IMG/VR virus record: IMGVR_UViG_3300032238_000242
Span: 1-20,045 of that record
DNA from: a virus
Reading direction: 5' to 3' (one strand)
DNA: 20,045 bases
Both the position numbers and the translations under genes were made by a program. The notes under the pieces are model-generated. The model worked only from the letters and a program-made list of their open reading frames with translations, was not told the DNA's origin and did not search any database. Of this stretch, positions 6,173 through 13,656 are shown one piece after another; the stretch's first letter is position 1, and each line of letters opens with the position of its first letter.

Positions 6173-7305
6173 ACTTTTTCCTCTTTGTTAATCCAACTTA
6201 TAAAATTTTCCGGGAATATCGACAACGATAAATTTCTACGTTGTGCAAACTCCAGTAGGTACTTCTTTAATTGTGCTTGTTGCGTATCTGTACTTGCAAT
6301 GTTTAATGTTTGCTTAATTATTTGATCATGGTATTTATATTGTGTTTGCATCAATTGTGTTTTAGTTTCAGTATCTAACACACTAGCACTCAAATACTCA
6401 GGATCGTTACAAGGATTGAGTAAATCTCTATCGGTACTGTACTCCTGCTGAAACTTGTCAAATCCATGCACAGTTAAATTGCTTAATACACTACAAAATC
6501 TATATTCAAAGCGACTGGCAATTATGTCTAGGTTACGTCTAAATTGATCCCATGTGTTACCATAACGATTAAATTCATATAGTATATCTGTGTTTTCTGC
6601 ACTTACTGTAAATGTTGTACTGGTTGGCAATTGATCTAATATACGTTGTAGTCTTTCTGTTTTAACTCCCAATCCAGTAAATATGTCAACTGGTGCAGAT
6701 AATTTACCAACTAGCTCAGCTAGTCCATTATACAAAAATGGCTCGCCACCGGTTATTTCAATTTGGGTGGCTGTTTTTAACTTGGCAACTTCTTGAATAA
6801 TAGTTTGATAACTATCACTTTGTTTAATAACAGGTTGTCCTAGTTTTAATACAATACGATCGTTGGCTGTAATTTGATATCTTGTTTCATCAGTATAAGC
6901 ACCATGTTGTTCAATATCACGCAACCAAGCAGTACTGTACTGTTTACAACAATAACTACAAGTTAGATTACAGTCGCTACCAACATTGATATGTAGTACA
7001 CGAGGACTTGAATACACATCTGTGTGTGTTCTGGTACCAGACTCCATTATGGTTCTACGACTTGGTAATCCGCGACGCTCAGCGGACCAGCAGGTATCTT
7101 CGCAACTGTCCACAGGCTCATTGTTTAACATACTGGTACGTTCTGCCAGTAGTTCTGGTGTGTTGAACAACTGTCCCGGATTGCGTTTAAGCCAGGACAA
7201 ATCAATTTTAGTGGCTGTAGCAGCACAGCACGAATTCATAGTTCGTCGTTCAGGCTCTACAGTCAACCACCAAAATTTTTGCGAGCAATAATTACTCTGC
7301 GACAT
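6169..7305 (-). CDS. Radical SAM protein with N-terminal cysteine module (rSAM 2)
   Basis: This is 378 aa from the ATG at 7305; an in-frame TTG lies directly upstream, but the ATG with AGAGG just before it is preferred. The radical SAM cluster motif is CNLTCSYC (C112, C116, C119), followed by ITGGEP (GGEP at 186-189). The N-terminal cysteine set is C7, C26 and C68-x-x-x-C72, matching the other three except for one extra residue in the CxxC. A second cysteine (C27) stands next to C26, and another (C120) next to the cluster motif. The start lies inside the last codons of uvsX, so expression is coupled to the recombinase. The substrate is unknown. Confidence 0.9.
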   Translation of the reverse strand: MSQSNYCSQKFWWLTVEPERRTMNSCCAATATKIDLSWLKRNPGQLFNTPELLAERTSMLNNEPVDSCEDTCWSAERRGLPSRRTIMESGTRTHTDVYSSPRVLHINVGSDCNLTCSYCCKQYSTAWLRDIEQHGAYTDETRYQITANDRIVLKLGQPVIKQSDSYQTIIQEVAKLKTATQIEITGGEPFLYNGLAELVGKLSAPVDIFTGLGVKTERLQRILDQLPTSTTFTVSAENTDILYEFNRYGNTWDQFRRNLDIIASRFEYRFCSVLSNLTVHGFDKFQQEYSTDRDLLNPCNDPEYLSASVLDTETKTQLMQTQYKYHDQIIKQTLNIASTDTQQAQLKKYLLEFAQRRNLSLSIFPENFISWINKEEKV

Positions 7306-8413
7306 CAACCTCTTTTTTAGACTTCTTTGGCTTGTCTTCGATTACTGCTTCGACTTCGGCTTCTAGTTCTTCAATGTCCACTGACTTCTGGTGTGGGTTG
7401 GCAACAAAGTCTACCATGGCTTTGTCCAAGCATGAATCTTCGTTGCGTTCCCATGCCTTGCGGAACTTCTTGATGATTTCACCTGTGGCCAATGTGTAGA
7501 CTAAACTATTACCTTCTTTTTTAAGCAGGTCTTTGCCTTCAAACAAGTCAACTAAACCAGAATAAGGGTTCATGCCTTCTTCGTATGGAATCTTAACTTG
7601 CACCGATTCAAATGGCTTGGCGTAACGTGTTTTCATAATCTTACAGGCGGCACGGATACCTTTTACTTCTGAAATCTTGTTGCCATCCTCATCTTCTTTT
7701 AGTTTTAACTTACGCATAGCTACAACGATACTACTCGCATAGATAAAACCTTGTCCTCCTGATATTTTGTCGTCTGGATCAAACATATCTTGACTAGCGT
7801 ATGTGTGTGCGGTGGTTACTAGGCCAATATTTAAGCTACCAAACATGTTTACGCAATTACGTACCAGGGCGGCTAGTGCTTTGGGCTTACGACCCATGTC
7901 ACCTTTCATGTCCCCTGCTTCGAATTGATTTACATCCGTTGGAGTAAGTAGCATACCCAACGAATCTACTACGAACAAGACTTTGGGTCTTTCTAACTCT
8001 GGTAATGTTTTGTATTCTTTAACAAACTCCGAGATCATCTTGCCCACATCGTCAATCATGGCCATGTTGAGTTTGAGTAGTTTATCTTCACTGGTGTCTA
8101 CGTTGAGTGCGTGTAACCACTTTTCGTCAAGTGCGTTTTCACTGTCAACTAGAATAACATAGATGCCTTGCTTTTGTGCGTTAGCAACCAAGTTACCCGA
8201 ACAGATGAATGATTTACCTGCGCCGGACTCTCCGGCAAACACAGTAACTTTGCCCAGTGGAACACCTTTGTTAAAGTCTCCTGAGATTAGATAGTTGAGA
8301 GCGTAGTTGTTGGTTGATATCCAGTCTGTAGGATCTGTAAAACCCACGCTGATGCCGTCAATGCTCTTGGTGATACTTTTGCGAAATTTTGATACGTCAA
8401 ATGGTTTAGCCAT
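7292..8413 (-). CDS. uvsX: UvsX-type RecA-family recombinase
   Basis: At 373 aa it is close to T4 UvsX (391 aa). It forms filaments on single-stranded DNA, carries out strand invasion and starts recombination-dependent replication. The Walker A motif is GESGAGKS (61-68), the catalytic acidic segment is LVDSEN (88-93), and Walker B is VLFVVD (145-150). The DNA-binding loop region follows (MKGDMGRKPKAL). The C-terminus is charged, with an acidic stretch then KKSKKE. AAGGAAA provides the ribosome binding site, inside the end of the upstream radical SAM gene, which it overlaps by 8 nt. The gene lies between two radical SAM genes, whereas in typical T4-like phages it lies among replication genes. 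Confidence 0.95.
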   Translation of the reverse strand: MAKPFDVSKFRKSITKSIDGISVGFTDPTDWISTNNYALNYLISGDFNKGVPLGKVTVFAGESGAGKSFICSGNLVANAQKQGIYVILVDSENALDEKWLHALNVDTSEDKLLKLNMAMIDDVGKMISEFVKEYKTLPELERPKVLFVVDSLGMLLTPTDVNQFEAGDMKGDMGRKPKALAALVRNCVNMFGSLNIGLVTTAHTYASQDMFDPDDKISGGQGFIYASSIVVAMRKLKLKEDEDGNKISEVKGIRAACKIMKTRYAKPFESVQVKIPYEEGMNPYSGLVDLFEGKDLLKKEGNSLVYTLATGEIIKKFRKAWERNEDSCLDKAMVDFVANPHQKSVDIEELEAEVEAVIEDKPKKSKKEVDVAE

Positions 8414-9560
8414 GATAGTTTTCCTTGATGTTATATAAATCTTTAAATATTTTACTGCTGTCTACTTTACGTCTTTGATCCAATGTATGTATCTCATTCA
8501 TTGAACCTAAAAAATCTTTTTTGAATGGTTGCTCAATATAATGTAGCATGTTGCGGTAACTGTCTTCTAATAGGTAACCCGGAGCTTCATTGATCCTTGC
8601 TTCCAAAATACTCTTAACTGATTGTAGCACAGAGTCCGGTAAATGTCTAATATTTAGGTATTCAGGCTCAAGCAACGCACCGATCACAAATGCATTATTA
8701 TGGAATCCTTGTGCTTTTAGAAAATCTACACACCCAAATATGCTTTGGTAGTTTAATAAGAAGTGTAGCATATTAAACGTAATTTTATGATCCAGTGTTT
8801 TTATGTGCTTTAGATTGTCTTGAAAATCTTGCCACTGGCCGCCGTGTCTGATGTACTCAAACTCGTCCCCAATGGTTTCTACACTCACAGTCCAGTGTAC
8901 ATTTTTAAATTGACATATCCGTTCAAATACTTGTGTGTCCACTTTGCTTAGATTTGTGTTGATACGTAGGTTTACATTGGGATCCAGTAGATCCAATAAC
9001 TCTAAATTTTCACGCATCAACAATGGCTCACCACCGGCCAGATAAACATGTTCAAGTTGCGTGGCATGTTCAAATATATACTGTTTAAAATTGGCACGTT
9101 GTTTGTCTGTGGGACTTTGTTGCTTGATGTCTAGTTCGTCGGCCCAACGACTGCTAAACTCTGGATTACAATATACACAAGCAAAGTTACACAGGTTGGT
9201 CCAGCGTACATCGATGGTTTTTAGATTGAAGTTTCCGGCACGGTATGTATCCAAGCTGACATTTTTTAGTTCTCGTATGTAGAATTTACGGTCGCTGATA
9301 ATGTCAAATCCTTTTTTACCATGCTCTAAGTCATAGCATGTGCGACACGAAGGTACTGCAATATCAGATACAATTTTATTTTGTATCAGTACGTTGGTGT
9401 TGCCATGTATCACTCGTTCTATAGGAGCATCTTTGATATTTCCGATGGTGCCGGCACTACGGATACAATTTTTGATTGTGCCGTCAAAGCCGTTGTACAT
9501 AAGTCCGGTCCACGGTATAGGACAAAATGTAGAATTAGTTAAGACTTCTTTAGGCGTCAT
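8406..9560 (-). CDS. Radical SAM protein with N-terminal cysteine module (rSAM 3)
   Basis: This 384-aa protein has the cluster motif CNFACVYC (C124, C128, C131), followed by EFSSRW, and YLAGGEP (GGEP at 176-179). The N-terminal set is C13 (in FCPIPW), C32, and C72-x-x-C75 followed by a D-x-E. The spacing is almost identical to rSAM 1 (14, 33, 72, 75 and 123, 127, 130). The FCPIPW...DGTIKNC form is the one most like the twitch/SPASM-associated radical SAM proteins often annotated in marine phages, as I recall. Its start overlaps the SDR stop by 11 nt and its stop overlaps the uvsX start by 8 nt. The function is unknown; substrates of relatives range from peptides to small metabolites. Confidence 0.9.
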   Translation of the reverse strand: MTPKEVLTNSTFCPIPWTGLMYNGFDGTIKNCIRSAGTIGNIKDAPIERVIHGNTNVLIQNKIVSDIAVPSCRTCYDLEHGKKGFDIISDRKFYIRELKNVSLDTYRAGNFNLKTIDVRWTNLCNFACVYCNPEFSSRWADELDIKQQSPTDKQRANFKQYIFEHATQLEHVYLAGGEPLLMRENLELLDLLDPNVNLRINTNLSKVDTQVFERICQFKNVHWTVSVETIGDEFEYIRHGGQWQDFQDNLKHIKTLDHKITFNMLHFLLNYQSIFGCVDFLKAQGFHNNAFVIGALLEPEYLNIRHLPDSVLQSVKSILEARINEAPGYLLEDSYRNMLHYIEQPFKKDFLGSMNEIHTLDQRRKVDSSKIFKDLYNIKENYHG

Positions 9561-10089
9561 ATTTAGGTCCTAGACTAATATCTGCAATGGTTAACACAGG
9601 GTCTGCTTGTTCTAGCATATTGACCAAGGTCATGGCCCAAGGCATGGTAGGTGCCGAAGGAGGCGAAGTTTTTTCTGGTTGTGTAGCAATATCACCCGGT
9701 TTAACTAAAACCAATCTAGGAAACGGATGCAGGTAACGCAGCTGTACATGTGCTTGATCTAATGTACTTTTTTGTAACCAATATTCTTCAAGACCTTCAA
9801 TGGTTGTACAAGGATAGTTGGTAATTTGACTGCCAATACTTATAATGGTCTTGTCTTGGCCTTTCCAACGACGAAACATTTCAAACAGCAATTCTGTTTG
9901 TGCGAAACCCGCTTGTGCATTGTTAACAAACATATCGCAGGACTCAATCGCATCAGCACATTTTGGTATACTTTTTATGTTGTAACCATTGGTGCGGCTT
10001 AGACCAACAATTTCATGGCCACGGGACTGGTACACATCTGCCAGTGCCTGGCCAATACCTTTGCTGTGGCCTGTGATTGCTATTTTCAT
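9550..10089 (-). CDS. Short-chain dehydrogenase/reductase (SDR), short form
   Basis: This 179-aa NAD(P)-dependent oxidoreductase is shorter than classical SDRs (about 250 aa). All core motifs are visible: TGHSKGIG (6-13) for dinucleotide binding, R32 after strand 2 favouring NADP, NNAQ (56-59), a serine at 84 or 87 in SIGS, the catalytic Y103-x-x-x-K107 (YWLQK), and KPGDIAT (130-136). The C-terminal substrate loop is trimmed. The start overlaps the upstream radical SAM stop with ATGA, and AGAGG provides the ribosome site. It is sandwiched between two radical SAM genes, so it may act in the same pathway, for example reducing a keto group on a sugar. The substrate is not visible. Confidence 0.9.
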   Translation of the reverse strand: MKIAITGHSKGIGQALADVYQSRGHEIVGLSRTNGYNIKSIPKCADAIESCDMFVNNAQAGFAQTELLFEMFRRWKGQDKTIISIGSQITNYPCTTIEGLEEYWLQKSTLDQAHVQLRYLHPFPRLVLVKPGDIATQPEKTSPPSAPTMPWAMTLVNMLEQADPVLTIADISLGPKYDA

Positions 10090-10970
10090 TCAATGCCTCT
10101 TAATTGTTTTTGTCGTTGTATATATGCTTGTACTTCGTCTTGATTCTTATTATTGACATCTAATTCTTTGGGCTCTTTTAAATAAGCATAGCCGTGATCG
10201 ATACCGTGTTCTTCTGCAAACTTTTGTATGTTAGGCAAATCGTGTAAGTTCAATACACTAACTGTGGTCCACAAGTTTAGCGTTACTGGCATGGTTTTAT
10301 ATGTCATTAAGTTTTGATAAAATGTGTTCCACTTGATAGGCCAACGCACATACTCAAACACCGAACCAATGCCATCACAACTGGCTGTTACTGTGACTTC
10401 GACGCCGCGGCTGGCAATCTCCGTTAGTTCTTCTAATATCACGTTACAGTTTGTATTGAGTCTAAGTGTACGCAAATTGGGCGGAAGATTGGCCAGTAAT
10501 CTTCGATAATTTTTGCTATAGCTAGGTTCGCCGCCATTGATATCCAAATGTCTAATACGTTCTTGTGGCAAGTCCCAAAAGCGATTGCTGTTATCGATTA
10601 CAGGAAAAGTCTTGCTGGTCAATGCACCGATCCTTGTGCTACATTCTGGGCTACAAGTTTGACAGGCGGCATTACATACGTTATCTAATACCCCGCCCAC
10701 TTGTAAATAATCTCTTTGAGTTTCTAGGGCATCTACAGCGATGGCGTGTATCCTTATACTACTGGGAGATTCCCGTTCAACTTCTTCGCAACGTCGACAT
10801 TCCACTGGCCACTCACCTTGTTCAAACTGTTCACGTATTTTACGCAACCAACGACTGTTGTCCATTTCTTCAAGGCTATCAAACTGTGCTGGATCGATCA
10901 TATGACCACAGCGGCTAACCGTACCATTGGGATTAAAGCGAACAAAATGATCTAGTCTAGGGCATTGCAT
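10086..10970 (-). CDS. Radical SAM protein with N-terminal cysteine module (rSAM 4)
   Basis: At 294 aa it is the shortest of the four. The radical SAM motif is CNAACQTC (C99, C103, C106), followed by an extra cysteine C110, and DINGGEP (GGEP at 146-149). The N-terminal module has C3, C21, and C58-x-x-C61 followed by E-x-x-E, within a characteristic stretch with PNGTVSRCG and EWPVECRRCE. The C-terminal half lacks other cysteines in a SPASM pattern. The start overlaps the sulfotransferase-like gene by 19 nt, with CGGAG as ribosome site. The reaction is unknown. Confidence 0.9.
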   Translation of the reverse strand: MQCPRLDHFVRFNPNGTVSRCGHMIDPAQFDSLEEMDNSRWLRKIREQFEQGEWPVECRRCEEVERESPSSIRIHAIAVDALETQRDYLQVGGVLDNVCNAACQTCSPECSTRIGALTSKTFPVIDNSNRFWDLPQERIRHLDINGGEPSYSKNYRRLLANLPPNLRTLRLNTNCNVILEELTEIASRGVEVTVTASCDGIGSVFEYVRWPIKWNTFYQNLMTYKTMPVTLNLWTTVSVLNLHDLPNIQKFAEEHGIDHGYAYLKEPKELDVNNKNQDEVQAYIQRQKQLRGIE

Positions 10971-11563
10971 ATTTGAATGCTCCGGTCAATAACTTCACTG
11001 TACAAAGCATGATGATTGGTTTGAATAAATCTAACAATTTGCTTGAGAGGAACTGTTTGTCCCATAAAATCTTCGTACAAGATTTTATCTAACTGTAGAT
11101 AATAATTTAGTTTTTGATTGGTGCCAAAGTAGTTAACCAAGGTTTCGTCTCGGGCCAACATATTCCAGGTGTGGTCTGTGGCTGTGTGTAATTCTTCTAT
11201 GGGCCTAAAGTACATCCAAGCATCGGTAAACTTTTGTAGATTAACAATCCAATGGAACTGCAAACTAAAATGACTATTTAGAAACAAATACTGGTCGATC
11301 ATGGTCAATGCTGTGGCACGATCAAGGTGTGGATTGTGTCGTAGGTATGTTTGCACTCCGCTGACATAGCGTTCAAACGGTTCACGTAAAAACACTTCAA
11401 CTGTACGCAATTCTCGAATTTCAAAGTAGTTGAGTTTTCTAGGATTGGCAGCAAGTAAACTACTGCTACCATTTTTAAAAATAGGATAGACATAGCGATT
11501 GGTCCCTACTTCAAGGATCTCGCACTGGTCTGGGAAGAGTATGGGGTCTAGATAAGACAGCAT
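10952..11563 (-). CDS. Sulfotransferase-like protein
   Basis: This is 203 aa from the ATG at 11563. The same frame opens at 11599, but that longer form would translate through a strong GC hairpin and gives an odd N-terminus, so the shorter start is preferred. Two motifs fit PAPS-dependent carbohydrate-type sulfotransferases: YPIFKNGSSSL (residues 26-36) as the 5'-phosphosulfate loop with K30 and the serines, and VFLREPFERYVSG (57-69) as the 3'-phosphate motif with R60 and S68. The rest is not diagnostic. It would transfer sulfate from host PAPS to a glycan or small molecule. It is the first gene after gp32 in the long overlapping chain. Moderate confidence: other P-loop-like transferases look similar. 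Confidence 0.7.
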   Translation of the reverse strand: MLSYLDPILFPDQCEILEVGTNRYVYPIFKNGSSSLLAANPRKLNYFEIRELRTVEVFLREPFERYVSGVQTYLRHNPHLDRATALTMIDQYLFLNSHFSLQFHWIVNLQKFTDAWMYFRPIEELHTATDHTWNMLARDETLVNYFGTNQKLNYYLQLDKILYEDFMGQTVPLKQIVRFIQTNHHALYSEVIDRSIQICNALD

Positions 11564-11570
11564 AGGAAAT

Positions 11571-11591
11571 GTGGGGGACCGTCTCCCCCAC
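11571..11591 (-). terminator. GC-rich hairpin after the gp32 stop
   Basis: The minus strand forms a perfect 8-bp stem, GTGGGGGA/TCCCCCAC, with a 5-nt loop GACGG, 14 nt after the gp32 stop codon and 7 nt before the preferred start of the next gene. The following bases (ATTTCC) have only a short U run, so termination may be partial. It could separate high gp32 expression from lower expression of the radical SAM operon, or protect the gp32 mRNA 3' end. Confidence 0.7.
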
Positions 11592-11605
11592 TGACACAAG
11601 CAATA

Positions 11606-12580
11606 TTACTGTTTCTGACGGTTACGAATCATTGCCAAAATATCTTCAGCACGTTGGCTGGATGGTTTGGCTTCTGCGGCCGGAGTTGCTACCGGGGCAG
11701 TTGGAGCAGGTACATCATCTTCTTCTACTGGTTCTGCCACTGCAGCTGGTGCCGGAGCACTTTCTGCAACAGGAGCAGCGTTAGGAACATCTAAGCCATA
11801 TGGCTTGTAGTAAGCACCCCAACGATCTGGATCGTATGGTTGGCCGTCTACTGATGCTTCAAACATTTCTTTGAGAACCTTGAGTTCAACGTCGCTTGGC
11901 TTCTTAGGCAAGAAGTCTGACAAGTTAAACAAACCGTGTTCATCAATTGCAGCTTGTTCTTCTGCTGTCAATGCTGACTCTTTGCGTGACCACTTACTAG
12001 TACTGTAGTCTGCATAGCCGCCTTTACTTGTTTTAACGATTTGGAAATCCAAACCACGTTGCAAATCTGTTGGCAACTCTTCCATTTCTGGATCCATCAG
12101 TGCAGCTTTGATGATGTTAAAAATCTGTGGGCTAATAGTAAAGCGACGGATTGGGTTAGCTGGAACCTTGTCGTCACTAAGTGCGTTCTCGCGAACAAAG
12201 CCTTGGAACACATAAGATTTTTTCTTCCAGTACTTACGACCCATTTCCTCTAGGCTAGGATCTTTAAACCAAGGACGTACCTCAGCCAGGATTGGGCAAG
12301 CTTCGCCGTACATTTCCATACATGGAACTTGTACAACCACAGGCTTTGAATCTGCTTGACCTTTGACACCAGCAAATGGTAGTCGGATCATTGCACGTTC
12401 AGCCCAAAAGAAGCTGTTCTTGGTGTTGCCGTCTGGTAGGAATCTAATGCGTGTTGTGGAACCTTCTGCGATGTTCCAATGTGGATAGATAGCGTTGTCG
12501 CCACCTGATTGTCTGTTACCGCCTTTACCGCCTTCTGATGCTTGGAGCTTTGCTCTGATTTCTGCTAATGTTGTAGCCAT
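11606..12580 (-). CDS. 32: gp32-type single-stranded DNA-binding protein
   Basis: This 324-aa protein matches T4-like gp32 in layout. The basic N-terminus could provide cooperative binding. The OB-fold region contains RFLPDGN...FFWAERAMIRLPFAG (46-71), VPCMEMYGEACPI (86-97) and the K/Y-rich KYWKKKSYVFQGFV (116-129) that contacts DNA. The tail from about 265 is rich in Ala, Pro and acidic residues (EPVEEDDVP), as expected for the partner-binding acidic domain. Only two cysteines (C87, C95) lie where T4 gp32 has a His plus three Cys zinc site, so zinc binding may be lost or changed. A Shine-Dalgarno AAAGGAAA and its own sigma70 promoter precede it. It coats single strands and works with UvsX and UvsY. 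Confidence 0.92.
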   Translation of the reverse strand: MATTLAEIRAKLQASEGGKGGNRQSGGDNAIYPHWNIAEGSTTRIRFLPDGNTKNSFFWAERAMIRLPFAGVKGQADSKPVVVQVPCMEMYGEACPILAEVRPWFKDPSLEEMGRKYWKKKSYVFQGFVRENALSDDKVPANPIRRFTISPQIFNIIKAALMDPEMEELPTDLQRGLDFQIVKTSKGGYADYSTSKWSRKESALTAEEQAAIDEHGLFNLSDFLPKKPSDVELKVLKEMFEASVDGQPYDPDRWGAYYKPYGLDVPNAAPVAESAPAPAAVAEPVEEDDVPAPTAPVATPAAEAKPSSQRAEDILAMIRNRQKQ

Positions 12581-12599
12581 GATAATTTCCTTTTATAAA

Positions 12600-12639
12600 A
12601 TGTGCCATAATATTTTTACTGCTTTGCCATGTTGCACAT
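12600..12639 (-). promoter_or_regulatory. Possible 5' leader stem-loop of gp32 mRNA
   Basis: In the gp32 leader, ATGTGC-AA-CAT (12629-12639) can pair with ATG-GCACAT (12600-12608): nine pairs with a two-base bulge around a 20-nt A-rich loop. The structure would sit at the very 5' end of the transcript predicted from the promoter. The loop and arm also contain a four-codon reading frame (ATG GCA AAG CAG, stop). T4 gp32 represses its own translation through a structured leader followed by an unstructured stretch, so this is a candidate operator. Confidence 0.4.
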
Positions 12640-12644
12640 ACCAC

Positions 12645-12674
12645 AGTATATGCTAATATATTTAGTCCTGTCAA
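12645..12674 (-). promoter_or_regulatory. Near-consensus sigma70 promoter for gp32
   Basis: On the minus strand a perfect -35 box TTGACA (12669-12674) and a -10 box TATACT (12645-12650) are separated by 18 bp of AT-rich DNA. The expected start near 12638 gives a leader of about 57 nt to the gp32 ATG. It lies in a 100-bp gap, the largest non-tRNA gap in the window. Confidence 0.8.
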
Positions 12675-12681
12675 ATGTTTT

Positions 12682-13656
12682 TTAAGACTTTTTTACAGTT
12701 TGGATATATTTGTTGTAGAGTTCACAATTTTTGGATGCCAATTGATACAAGTTATCCATTTGTTGTTGCCTACTAGAACTAGTATACAGTACTTGTAGAC
12801 TGTCTGTCAACCTTTTTATTCGATCATGCGGGTGCGTGGCCAAATCGTATGACTCGTCAATCACAGAATCAAATGTTTGGAAGCCCATGTCCTGTAGTCT
12901 AGCCAAACTGCCTTGACCTCCGACCAATACAAATGGTTTTCCGGTTGCCAAACAGTTGGCTGTTTTCTCGGTAAACCAAAAGTTGCTGATGCTGTCTGTT
13001 TCGCTCACAACTTCAATTTGATATCGATTCCAAACATTGTTGTAATTGCGACAAGCATCATACCAATCAATCATGCCCATGTAATGCCCGCTGGTTAGGT
13101 CTTGATCAAATGTTTTTTGTTCAAGCCATGCCAGTTCCTTGGTATACTGACTACTAAAATGTTTCAATGATTCTTGGATAAAACTAACTTTGGGCTGAAA
13201 TGTTATGTAGGTATCGTTGGGGAAAGCAGTATCTAATTCATAAGCCAAACGAAATCTATTTAAATTATATCTGCCAAGCAAACTACCCACAAACTTTGCA
13301 TTGTTGATGTCTCGATCAATGTCTTTGGGCAGGTATTGATTAACACTGACAAAAATACCCAGAGACAAACAATTGGTTTTAAAATTGCTGTTGGGATCAG
13401 GATTGTGTGTTTCTATTGTTACATTGGTGTATGGTATTCGAACTGTGTCACATAAAAATTTTACATAATGATCAAAGCCGCTAAAATCAAAATTTTCTCC
13501 ATCCCACAATCTAATTAAGATTTGTTGCCCTGTGTACTGTTTACCTAAAATGTCCAACAGTATGTCTTTTCTGGTTATAGAATAGTCCTTGTGTACAAAA
13601 AATTGCCCAAGTATTAAAATGTCTGTATCGGTTATGGTAACTGCTTGTTCTATCAT
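12682..13656 (-). CDS. Glycosyltransferase-like protein (GT10-like C-terminal motif), copy 2
   Basis: This is 324 aa from the ATG at 13656, which overlaps the SGNH stop as ATGA. A longer frame to 13740 would lie inside the SGNH gene and is rejected. The C-terminal half has VVSETDSISNFWFTEKT (216-232), KPFVLVGG (240-247) and an L-x-x-L-x-x-x-GF-x-TF...ESYD block (251-271). This resembles the E...TEKi...PFv.G nucleotide-sugar region of fucosyltransferase-type (GT10) GT-B enzymes and related phage proteins. The same motif set occurs in the gene at 14407-15435, so the two are probably paralogues. No signal peptide or membrane segment is seen. The likely role is transfer of a sugar to a phage or host glycan; donor and acceptor are unknown. 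Confidence 0.65.
   Translation of the reverse strand: MIEQAVTITDTDILILGQFFVHKDYSITRKDILLDILGKQYTGQQILIRLWDGENFDFSGFDHYVKFLCDTVRIPYTNVTIETHNPDPNSNFKTNCLSLGIFVSVNQYLPKDIDRDINNAKFVGSLLGRYNLNRFRLAYELDTAFPNDTYITFQPKVSFIQESLKHFSSQYTKELAWLEQKTFDQDLTSGHYMGMIDWYDACRNYNNVWNRYQIEVVSETDSISNFWFTEKTANCLATGKPFVLVGGQGSLARLQDMGFQTFDSVIDESYDLATHPHDRIKRLTDSLQVLYTSSSRQQQMDNLYQLASKNCELYNKYIQTVKKS

Noticed and set aside
6332-6339. Perfect TATAAATA on the minus strand
   Set aside because: It lies deep inside the rSAM 2 coding region with no gene start at a matching distance, so it is likely a chance match in AT-rich DNA.
4692-10970. Classical RiPP cluster (precursor peptide plus radical SAM maturase)
   Set aside because: No leader-core precursor peptide, RRE domain or transporter is evident. 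The 77-aa and 84-aa proteins look like folded helical proteins, so this is kept only as a speculation.
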